Positions 10,827 to 17,819 of a stretch of DNA of 64,000 bases are shown piece by piece (the stretch's first letter is position 1; every line of letters starts with the position of its first letter). Origin of the DNA: Syntrophobacterales bacterium (GTDB taxonomy: Bacteria > Desulfobacterota > Syntrophorhabdia > Syntrophorhabdales > Syntrophorhabdaceae); contig JAISPL010000025.1 in assembly GCA_031274925.1 (NCBI GenBank), positions 1-64,000 of the forward strand. Direction: 5' to 3'. The notes beneath the pieces are model-generated. The model was given only the letters and a program-made list of their open reading frames with translations, was not told the origin of the DNA and searched no databases. The translations under genes and the position numbers were made by a program.

Positions 10827-12398
10827 ATGTTGCAATCGATAAATTCGAAAGACAGGATAAAAATACAGAGGCTGTTGCCGGTTTCCATTCGGATCATTCC
10901 CTCTGTCTTTGTCCTTACGGTACTCCTGTTCCTTACTGCGTGTGCGGTTGGTCCTGACTACGTGAGGCCTACGGTTCCAGTTCCGGAATCCTACAAGGAG
11001 AATGCGGGATGGAAAGTGGCGGAACCGTCGGACTACATTGATCGGGGCAGATGGTGGGAAATCTACAATGATCCGCAATTGAACGCCCTTGAAGAGCAGG
11101 TGGATATTTCGAACCAGAACATAGCCGCAGCAGAGGCGGTGCTTCACCAGGCGCTTGCGCAGGTCAGGATGGACCAGTCCTTTTTCTTCCCTACCATAAC
11201 GACTAATCCGTCGGCAACGCGTTCGTTGAGATCTTCGAGTCTTACTTCAGGCTCTACGCCATCCGGCACGAGTACCATCTATTCGGCCCCCCTCACTCTG
11301 TCCAGTTGGGAGCTTGATGTCTGGGGGCGCATACGACGTACGGTGGAGGGGGATCGGGCGAATGCTCAGGCGAGTGACGCCGACCTCAAAGGGGCGCGAC
11401 TGAGCGCCCAGACCTCACTTGCCCAGAACTACTTTACGCTCCGGACTCTAGATCGGATGAAACAGCTTCTTGATACCACGGTTGCTGCCTATGAAAAAGC
11501 GCTGCAGCTTACGAAGAACCAGTATGAAAGCGGGATCGTCTCACGGGGAGACGTACTTCAGGCTGAGACCCAGTTAAAGAGTATAAGGGCTCAGGCAATT
11601 GATTTGGGAGTCCAGCGAGCACAAACAGAGCATGCCATCGCCGTGCTCGTGGGAAAACCAGCCTCCGAGTTTTCTATTCCTGTATCACCTCTTGATACAG
11701 TGCCGCCCCTTGTACCAACAGGCGTTCCATCCGAGCTTCTGGAGCGGAGACCAGATATAGCCGGCATGGAGAGACGTATGGCTGCGGCGAATGCCCAGAT
11801 CGGCGTGGCGAAGGCTGCCTATTTCCCCGCCGTTACTCTAAATGGGGCAATGGGCTATCAAAGTAATGGCATGTCCAACTGGCTTACATGGCCAAACCGG
11901 TACTGGGCGTTGGGAACGATGGTAAGTCAGGCTCTTTTTGACGGAGGCTTCAGATTTGCCCAGAGCGACAAGGCGAGGGCGGCATATGATCAGTCCATAG
12001 CTGCATATCGGCAGATGGTATTGACTGCGTTTCAGGAGGTGGAGGATAACCTCGCATCCCTTCGTATGCTGGAGGAGATGGCTTCTGTGCAGGACGATGC
12101 GGTAAAAACCGCAAGGAAATCTGTGGAGATTGCCCTTAATCAGTACAAAGGTGGGACAGCCAATTATCTTGCTGTGGTCGTGTTGCAGTCGGCAGCTCTT
12201 TCAGCTGAAAGGACGGCAGCTACCATTATGAACAATAGAATGACCGCGAGCGTGCTTCTCATCAAGGCCCTCGGAGGCGGTTGGAATGTGGAACCCTTTT
12301 TAGGGGTGGATAATGGATCCGCCAAGAGAGTACAACAGGAACCCGAGCCTGTGGAGGCTCCGCCGACGGAAAAGACGACTTCCTCGAATGATGGATAG
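10827..12398 (+). CDS. NodT-family outer-membrane efflux lipoprotein
   Basis: A 523-residue TolC-like outer-membrane factor. The N-terminus has a hydrophobic stretch ending in a lipobox L-T-A-C with the acylated cysteine at residue 39, then G-P-D-Y-V-R-P, the hallmark of the NodT/OprM branch. Two long helical repeats follow, with L-A-Q-N-Y-F-T-L-R and Q-Y-E-S-G in the first and Q-Y-K-G-G in the second, building the periplasmic tunnel. The mature end is proline- and glutamate-rich. GAGGTGAG sits just before the ATG. It completes the tripartite pump made with the adaptor and the two RND subunits. No local regulator gene is present, so control of the operon cannot be read from the window. Confidence 0.92.
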   Translation: MLQSINSKDRIKIQRLLPVSIRIIPSVFVLTVLLFLTACAVGPDYVRPTVPVPESYKENAGWKVAEPSDYIDRGRWWEIYNDPQLNALEEQVDISNQNIAAAEAVLHQALAQVRMDQSFFFPTITTNPSATRSLRSSSLTSGSTPSGTSTIYSAPLTLSSWELDVWGRIRRTVEGDRANAQASDADLKGARLSAQTSLAQNYFTLRTLDRMKQLLDTTVAAYEKALQLTKNQYESGIVSRGDVLQAETQLKSIRAQAIDLGVQRAQTEHAIAVLVGKPASEFSIPVSPLDTVPPLVPTGVPSELLERRPDIAGMERRMAAANAQIGVAKAAYFPAVTLNGAMGYQSNGMSNWLTWPNRYWALGTMVSQALFDGGFRFAQSDKARAAYDQSIAAYRQMVLTAFQEVEDNLASLRMLEEMASVQDDAVKTARKSVEIALNQYKGGTANYLAVVVLQSAALSAERTAATIMNNRMTASVLLIKALGGGWNVEPFLGVDNGSAKRVQQEPEPVEAPPTEKTTSSNDG

Positions 12399-12713
12399 GT
12401 AGCAGATGGCCTCCACAGGAGTAGCAATATATATTTTATACACGAGACTTAAATAAGCGAGATAATTGTCGGAAGATGGAACAAGGAAGGACGAAATACG
12501 GTGAGGACTCGATTGCAAGGTTGAAGGATTATTATCCTTACAGGAAACAGATTTATACGGGCTTCTTTCTATCATCGTGACCGTCGCGATCTTCAAGCTT
12601 GTATGTGACGCTTTCCTGAAATGAAGGGAATATACACATCCAATCGTTTATTCTCGACTCTTGTTGAAACGGCAAGACCGTTTACCTGGCAGATGATCAA
12701 ATAGCAAAGAAGG
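12399..12713. other. intergenic stretch, no gene seen
   Basis: No reading frame with a credible ribosome site or family pattern is visible between the efflux operon and the next pseudogene. No strong terminator was found after the outer-membrane factor gene. Confidence 0.5.
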
Positions 12714-13289
12714 ATGAGCATGAAAAGGGCGTTAAATGTGGTCGCTGATTTTCATGATTACTTTTATCGCACAGTTTATATCGGCCCATAATCAGGAGAC
12801 GATGAAAAAAGATACGGAAGATCTGGGAGTTGTGGCGTCGTCGGTGGCGTTGGAGGCAATGACGGTGAGTGTCCGGTGCGGCGAAAAGAACAGTAACGAT
12901 CAAGCATGCCGACGATGCGATAAGAACCATCAAGGCAGGCTAGTAGGTTAAGAAGTTCGACCAGATCAGTGCCGGAGATAAAGCGGAGGCCATGTTCTTT
13001 GAATTGATCGCTATTTTCGTGATAAAATCTGGTGATAAAGTGTATACCTCTTACGCGAGGGCTGTGGGAGCAGCGGCGCCATGGGGGCTAAACAGGATTG
13101 TTTGTAGTGGATATCTTTCAGATAACGGTGAAGATTCGGGATATAGATTACAAGAAGCATGTAATGACATGCTTTTGAGCCGGGGGCAATGCAAGGACGT
13201 TCAAGGGCAAGACGGTATGGAATCTCGACTAGGTCAAGGCGGGTAATGAGCTCGTGTTGCCGCTGGTCGACGCGGTGGTTATTGCCTAG
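12714..13289 (+). pseudogene. degraded small periplasmic protein with two related beta-domain repeats
   Basis: Read across three frames, this stretch gives an N-terminal signal-like segment (L-I-F-M-I-T-F-I-A-Q-F-I-S-A), then T-V-T-I-K-H-A-D-D-A-I-R-T-I-K-A-G, then K-F-D-Q-I-S-A-G-D-K. It ends with R-D-I-D-Y-K-K-H-V-M-T, a second T-F-K-G-K-T-V block and V-K-A-G-N-E-L-V-L. The two halves share the pattern (T-V-T-I-K or x-V-M-T, then a T-x-K-A/V core, then F/L-D-Q-V-K-x-G-D). I recognise this as a family of small exported proteins with paired beta domains, without an assigned function. In-frame stops (in the second half at about 13180, 13225 and 13287-13289) and at least two frameshifts make it non-functional. 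A putative start ATG 12714 follows AGAAGG. Confidence 0.5.
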
Positions 13290-13370
13290 GAGAAACCGCA
13301 ACACAGGATCATGGACAGAAGTCTGTCGATTTTTTAGGAATCAACGATAGGCTATCCATTATGGCCGATT

Positions 13371-13811
13371 TTATGGGCCAATAGCCTTGGTTCTCAATGA
13401 TTCAATCAGGACTTCCGGCACCGGAGCAACTTTCCGTGATCTGTAGTCAAACGCAAGAAGCCCTGTCTCGGCCAGTGCGATTATCCGATTTTCTCGTGTT
13501 ATCCGCTGAAACAGCCGGAAACCGAGGCGGGCAAGTTCACCGATATGGGTGTCGATCAGGAGCTGATCGAACATAAAGGCCTCGGCCTTATATTCTACGG
13601 TCAGGTCAGTCATTATTATTCCTGTGTGACCGTCTCCGAGATTTGTCTCGTTTACGCCCATGGTGCGAAACATGTGGGCCCGGGCAGTGCCCAATAGAGA
13701 AACGAGTGCATCGTTACCCAGATGTCCGCCGTAATTGATGTCCCGCGGCTGAAGCGTCATAGTATAATGAAACTCGTAACGGGGCTTTTCAATCAATCTA
13801 GTTCTCGGCAT
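13371..13811 (-). CDS. acyl-CoA thioesterase (4HBT hot-dog family)
   Basis: A 146-residue single hot-dog domain. D-I-N-Y-G-G-H-L-G-N-D near residues 24-34 is the variant of the 4-hydroxybenzoyl-CoA thioesterase signature in which an acidic residue and N-Y/H-G-H-x-N/G-N-D form the active site. The central helix A-R-A-H-M-F-R and strand V-E-Y-K-A-E-A-F follow in the expected order. It probably hydrolyses an acyl-CoA in the cytoplasm; chain length or aromatic preference cannot be read. AAAGGGGA precedes the ATG by about seven bases. It stands alone on the minus strand among pseudogenes, so the context gives no pathway. Confidence 0.8.
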   Translation of the reverse strand: MPRTRLIEKPRYEFHYTMTLQPRDINYGGHLGNDALVSLLGTARAHMFRTMGVNETNLGDGHTGIIMTDLTVEYKAEAFMFDQLLIDTHIGELARLGFRLFQRITRENRIIALAETGLLAFDYRSRKVAPVPEVLIESLRTKAIGP

Positions 13812-14277
13812 GGAGCGTCCCCTTTAGTAATTTTCGTGAAGGTGATGAATCTCAATGACCTTCTATACCACTTAGGAGCGCGTATGTCAAAGCTCTTTCG
13901 GCACCCAATTTGAGGAGGTCCTGGGCTGGGGTTGGCTTCTTGAGTGGCATTTGCTTGGGTATCTCAGGCGTAAAACGCGCATTGTATCTCGCATTTTTTT
14001 ATGGTTGACTTGACTATCTTAATTGTTCTCTCATTTCCGTATTAACGGGTCACTTGATTTGATCCCATCATTTTTTAGGTAAGACTCTCTTTTTCTATTC
14101 TATACCTACGAGGAAAAATTCAGGCTCAATGAGCATCTCTGCTGTAGGTGACGATGGACATGGTTTGAAAATTAAAGAGAATCCAGTTTTTATTTGACCG
14201 TTACTCATAGTAAATGATACTTTCTGTATGTTGATAAATTTTAGTGATAACGAAATGATTTGAAAAGAGAGGTCTTT
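13812..14277. other. intergenic stretch between divergent genes
   Basis: No supported gene. Contains the upstream regions of the thioesterase (minus) and DUF3617 (plus) genes. The AT-rich part 13980-14250 has no convincing consensus promoter that I can fix. Confidence 0.4.
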
Positions 14278-14700
14278 ATGATGCGGAATGTAATAGTTGT
14301 GGGAGTGGTTATACTCAGTTTCGTCATAGCGGGAGAAGCGTCGGCACAAATGAAGGACGGTCTCTGGGAAATCACTACCAAAATAGAAATGAAAGGAATG
14401 CCAAACCAGATACCTGCCATGACGGTGAAACAGTGCATGACAAAGAATGACATAACCCCGAAACCGATGGGTAAGGATCAAAACTGTAAAATAAAAGACC
14501 AGAAGATCATGGGCGACACGGTGACCTATGCCATGGAATGCAAAGGAAAAGATGGGACGGTAACGGAGAGTGTCGGCAAGATGACTTACAAGGGCGATAG
14601 TTTTGAAGGCAGTAACAATATAACGACGAAGAGTAAACGGGAAACGATGCAGATGACAAGCAGGATGACCGGCAAGTACTTGGGGTCCTGCACGAAATAG
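14278..14700 (+). CDS. DUF3617 family exported protein
   Basis: About 140 residues. A signal peptide (V-I-V-V-G-V-V-I-L-S-F-V-I-A-G-E-A-S-A) precedes the mature start Q-M-K-D-G-L-W-E-I-T-T-K, the signature opening of DUF3617 proteins. A C-M-T-K motif, paired cysteines (N-C-K-I-K and M-E-C-K-G) and a terminal G-S-C-T-K fit the family, whose members are periplasmic with unknown function. Starts at ATG 14278 and 14281 are both possible after AGAGAGG at 14266-14272; the upstream TTG at 14260 overlaps that ribosome site and is rejected. It is monocistronic. Confidence 0.8.
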   Translation: MMRNVIVVGVVILSFVIAGEASAQMKDGLWEITTKIEMKGMPNQIPAMTVKQCMTKNDITPKPMGKDQNCKIKDQKIMGDTVTYAMECKGKDGTVTESVGKMTYKGDSFEGSNNITTKSKRETMQMTSRMTGKYLGSCTK

Positions 14701-14840
14701 AGCAAGTTAGCTTAATCTCTCGAACGACACGGCTATAAGCGTTAACGATATGTCTGGTGCCTGAACAGGGATCGGAGACAAGGTGTTGAGATTTCAGCCG
14801 TTTTCTGTCGCATAACACCCTGTCGGCATAAATGAGACCA

Positions 14841-14896
14841 TTTGGAACCGGGTAATTATGAATCGTACTGCTTCTGAACCTTTTGTCGGTTCCAAA
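14841..14896. repeat. inverted repeat upstream of the aldehyde dehydrogenase gene
   Basis: Perfect nine-base arms TTTGGAACC (14841-14849) and GGTTCCAAA (14888-14896) are separated by 38 bases. A separate perfect six-base hairpin, CGGGCA/TGCCCG, is at 14914-14930. Both lie in the 347-base gap before the aldehyde dehydrogenase gene and might be an operator or leader structure. No gene is seen in 14701-15047. Confidence 0.35.
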
Positions 14897-15047
14897 TATA
14901 TATCATATATTTTCGGGCAAATCCTGCCCGTGTCAGCTTGGGCGCAATCATCTGATGATTTTTTTGTCCCGATCTTATATATTATTAATTATTTTTCTGA
15001 TAAACGGATAACAGAAGTCCTTGTTGAAACCAGACTTAATGGTGATA

Positions 15048-16643
15048 ATGAGTAATAATTGCCGGGAGATGTTTCCCTCCCACGAAAATGATATACCTGA
15101 GAGATTTACGAGAGATATCCCCGTTGTATTTGACCAATATCTTATAGGTGGGAGGCTTCGCAGTTGGGATGGGTCCTTTAGGGAGGTTTGTTCCCCGGTC
15201 TGCGTGCGTACCAGGACAGGTACAGTCCAGAAAGTCATAGGTATGTACCCACTTATGACGGAGAGAGAATCGTGTGAAGCGCTAAGCGCGGCTGTGGGAG
15301 CATACGACTACGGGAGAGGAACTTGGCCTGCCATGAGCTTGGGGCAGCGGATAGAACAGGTGGAGGAGCTTGTTTCCGGGATGCTCGCTTACAGGGACCG
15401 GATTACGACTCTTCTTATGTGGGAAATAGGAAAGTCGTATCACGATGCTCAGCACGAATTCGATCGGACAGTGCACTACGTAAGGGATGTCGTTGGTGCT
15501 TTCAGGGACATGAGTGCCAAGCCGCCACGGATTGTGGAGGAGCATGGCATTGTGGGGAGGATAGGAGAATCGCCCCTGGGGGTTGTCCTCTGCATTGGAC
15601 CCTTCAATTACCCTTTATTTGAGACCTTTACCGCACTTGTCCCGGCTCTGCTTGCGGGAAACACGGTAATTTTCAAGCTTCCGAGGTATGGTGCGCTCAT
15701 TTATCAGCCCCTTCTTGAGGTCTTGGCCGGTCTGTTCCCGGCTGGAGTGGTTAACATGATTTCGGGAGAGGGGCGAGTGATAATTCCGTCCCTTCTTGCT
15801 TCCGGACAGGTCGACGGCTTCGCTTTTATCGGGACAAGCGAAGTCGCATCTTTTCTGAGAGGGCTTCATCCTAAACCCCATAGGCTTCGTTGTATTCTTG
15901 GGCTGGAGGCGAAAAATCCCGCCATCATATTGGCTGATGCTGATCTTGAGACAGCGGTAAAGGAATGTCTGTCAGGGGCGCTTGCCTTTAACGGACAACG
16001 TTGCGCGGCATTGAAAATATTTTTTGTACACGTGACTATCATGGAGGAATTCCTAAACCGTTTATCTGGTGCCGTGGAGAATGTGAAATGCGGAATGCCA
16101 TGGGATGATGGTGTAATGGTGACTCCTCTCGTGGAGCCGGGCAAGCCTGTGTACCTGAAAGAACTCACAAAAGATGCCGTTGGTCATGGAGCCATGGTGG
16201 TTAATGAAAAAGGCGCTATTACAGACAGCACCTTCTTTTATCCCGCCATCCTCTCTCCTGTTACCTCTTCTATGAGAATCTACCGGGAGGAGCAGTTTGG
16301 TCCTCTCATACCTGTGGTTCCATTTAATGACATTGATAAAGTTATTCGCTACGTGCAGGACTCAAATTACGGACAGCAGGCAAGCGTCTTCGGTAGAGAC
16401 ATGGATGAGATAGCGCTCGTTGCGAATTTTCTTACAAACCATGTATCGAGAGTAAACATTAACTGCCAGTGCCAGAGAAGTCCGGATACCACCCCTTTTA
16501 CAGGAAGGAAGGATTCTGGTGAAGGAAGCCTCTCCGTTTCTGACGCTATTACCGCGTTTACGGTTCCTTCCTTTATCTCTGCCAGAGATACTGAAGAGAA
16601 TAGGAAGATCGTGGAAGTGACAAGCCGGATGAAAAACGGCTGA
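15048..16643 (+). CDS. NAD(P)-dependent aldehyde dehydrogenase, GapN-like
   Basis: An ALDH-superfamily enzyme of about 531 residues. The segment G-P-F-N-Y-P-L near residue 185 holds the catalytic asparagine. G-L-E-A-K-N-P-A-I-I near 290 holds the general-base glutamate in place of the common E-L-G-G-K, and F-N-G-Q-R-C near 322 holds the nucleophilic cysteine. Y-R-E-E-Q-F-G-P-L, the cofactor-binding Glu-Phe segment, follows. The S/N-G-Q-R-C and glutamate contexts resemble non-phosphorylating glyceraldehyde-3-phosphate dehydrogenases (GapN) more than fatty-aldehyde enzymes, so GapN-like activity is suggested but not proven. The protein is longer at its N-terminus than typical GapN (about 475-500). 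Starts are ambiguous: ATG 15048 is chosen after GGTGATA; ATG 15039 and 15069 are alternatives. Confidence 0.75.
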   Translation: MSNNCREMFPSHENDIPERFTRDIPVVFDQYLIGGRLRSWDGSFREVCSPVCVRTRTGTVQKVIGMYPLMTERESCEALSAAVGAYDYGRGTWPAMSLGQRIEQVEELVSGMLAYRDRITTLLMWEIGKSYHDAQHEFDRTVHYVRDVVGAFRDMSAKPPRIVEEHGIVGRIGESPLGVVLCIGPFNYPLFETFTALVPALLAGNTVIFKLPRYGALIYQPLLEVLAGLFPAGVVNMISGEGRVIIPSLLASGQVDGFAFIGTSEVASFLRGLHPKPHRLRCILGLEAKNPAIILADADLETAVKECLSGALAFNGQRCAALKIFFVHVTIMEEFLNRLSGAVENVKCGMPWDDGVMVTPLVEPGKPVYLKELTKDAVGHGAMVVNEKGAITDSTFFYPAILSPVTSSMRIYREEQFGPLIPVVPFNDIDKVIRYVQDSNYGQQASVFGRDMDEIALVANFLTNHVSRVNINCQCQRSPDTTPFTGRKDSGEGSLSVSDAITAFTVPSFISARDTEENRKIVEVTSRMKNG

Positions 16644-16714
16644 CCCCGGTATAGACGAGGACCAGTTTTTTGGATGCAGTCAAGTCGGGGTGGCCTTATA
16701 ATTAGATGTCGCAT

Positions 16715-16932
16715 CAGATCAACAAGACCACCTCGGAAATCAATTAGGTTGCCGTAGCATCCGAACAGGAAACGGCAGCAAAAACGAGATTGCGATGAGT
16801 ATTCAGCAGATTTCGACGGTGATACGAGAGACAGCCCATAGGATTCAGGATAATACAGGCGCTTCAGCTCAACTTGCCGGTATCCAGAAGAAACTGCAAA
16901 ATGGTCAGGCAGTTCACGATATGACCGAATAA
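16715..16932 (+). pseudogene. methyl-accepting chemotaxis protein tail remnant
   Basis: Two frames together give Q-I-N-K-T-T-S-E-I-N, a stop, V-A-V-A-S-E-Q-E-T-A-A, then after a frame change E-I-A-M-S-I-Q-Q-I-S-T-V-I-R-E-T-A and A-S-A-Q-L-A-G-I. This is the usual sequence of the cytoplasmic adaptation helix near the C-terminus of MCP receptors. Only this tail is left, with one stop and one frameshift. The rest of 16644-17051 contains no gene. Confidence 0.55.
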
Positions 16933-17051
16933 GTGAATCCAGGATGGAAGCCGATGCGGCATGAAAGCCGTGGCCCTTTTTTCTTGCATCACACTCACCG
17001 TTTTTCTTGTTGCTTTATCACCCTTAACCCTGTTAATTTAGAAAGTTGGTA

Positions 17052-17819
17052 ATGGCCGGAAATTTTTTTATAAATATCCCATACCGGAAGGTCAGGCAAA
17101 ATTTCAAGAGAGTCCTGAGTTTGGGCATAGGTATGGAGATCTACTTGGAAAATCACCTGTTAGAAGAATTGGTTGCTTCCGAAGTGAGAGAGTTAAGGAG
17201 TAACATTGAGGGGAACGGTCTGGAGTGTACTGTGCATGCCCCTTTCATGGACCTGAGTCCGGGAGGATATGACCGGGAAGTCAGGAGGATCACAAGAGAG
17301 AAACTGAAGAAGACAGTCGAGATCGCGGCTTTGCTCCGCGCGAAGGCCGTTGTATGCCATCCTGGTTATGATAAATGGCGGTTTAATAGAAACGATAAGC
17401 TATGGCTTGACAGGAGTATTGAAACGTGGACTGAAGTGCTCAGAGAGGCGGAGGGAGGCCTCATGGTCCTGGTGGAGAATATTTTTGAGGAGCAACCGTC
17501 TACGCTGATAGAACTCTTCGATCATTTCCGGGAGGAGAACCTGTGGTTCTGCTTTGACTCTGGCCATTTCAATCTTTTTTCTACCGTTTCTCTTGACGGG
17601 TGGCTCACGCCTCTGAAAGGGCATATCAGGGAGATGCATCTTCATGACAATCACGGAGGTTGGGATGAGCACCTTCCGGTGGGGGCGGGGACTTTTCCTT
17701 TTCGCGAATTGAAGGCGTTCCTTAGGGGGTGGTCTTCCGATATTATGTTCACCAGTGAAGTGCACGGTGAGGACCGGGCAGAGGAAGGCATAAAAAAATT
17801 AAAGGAGTTTCTATCATAA
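17052..17819 (+). CDS. TIM-barrel sugar phosphate isomerase/epimerase family protein
   Basis: A 255-residue protein of the AP-endonuclease-2/xylose-isomerase-like TIM barrel. Barrel strands carry metal-ligand-type residues: T-V-H-A-P-F near residue 60, V-V-C-H-P-G-Y-D near 105, L-V-E-N-I-F near 145, F-C-F-D-S-G-H near 175, H-L-H-D-N-H-G near 205 and F-T-S-E-V-H-G near 240. This set of His, Glu and Asp ligands is the two- or three-metal centre of the superfamily, which covers sugar epimerases and endonuclease IV. No assignment to a specific reaction is possible. ATG 17052 is used (a TTG six bases earlier is weaker). purL starts directly after the stop codon, so it is co-transcribed with a purine gene. 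Confidence 0.75.
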   Translation: MAGNFFINIPYRKVRQNFKRVLSLGIGMEIYLENHLLEELVASEVRELRSNIEGNGLECTVHAPFMDLSPGGYDREVRRITREKLKKTVEIAALLRAKAVVCHPGYDKWRFNRNDKLWLDRSIETWTEVLREAEGGLMVLVENIFEEQPSTLIELFDHFREENLWFCFDSGHFNLFSTVSLDGWLTPLKGHIREMHLHDNHGGWDEHLPVGAGTFPFRELKAFLRGWSSDIMFTSEVHGEDRAEEGIKKLKEFLS

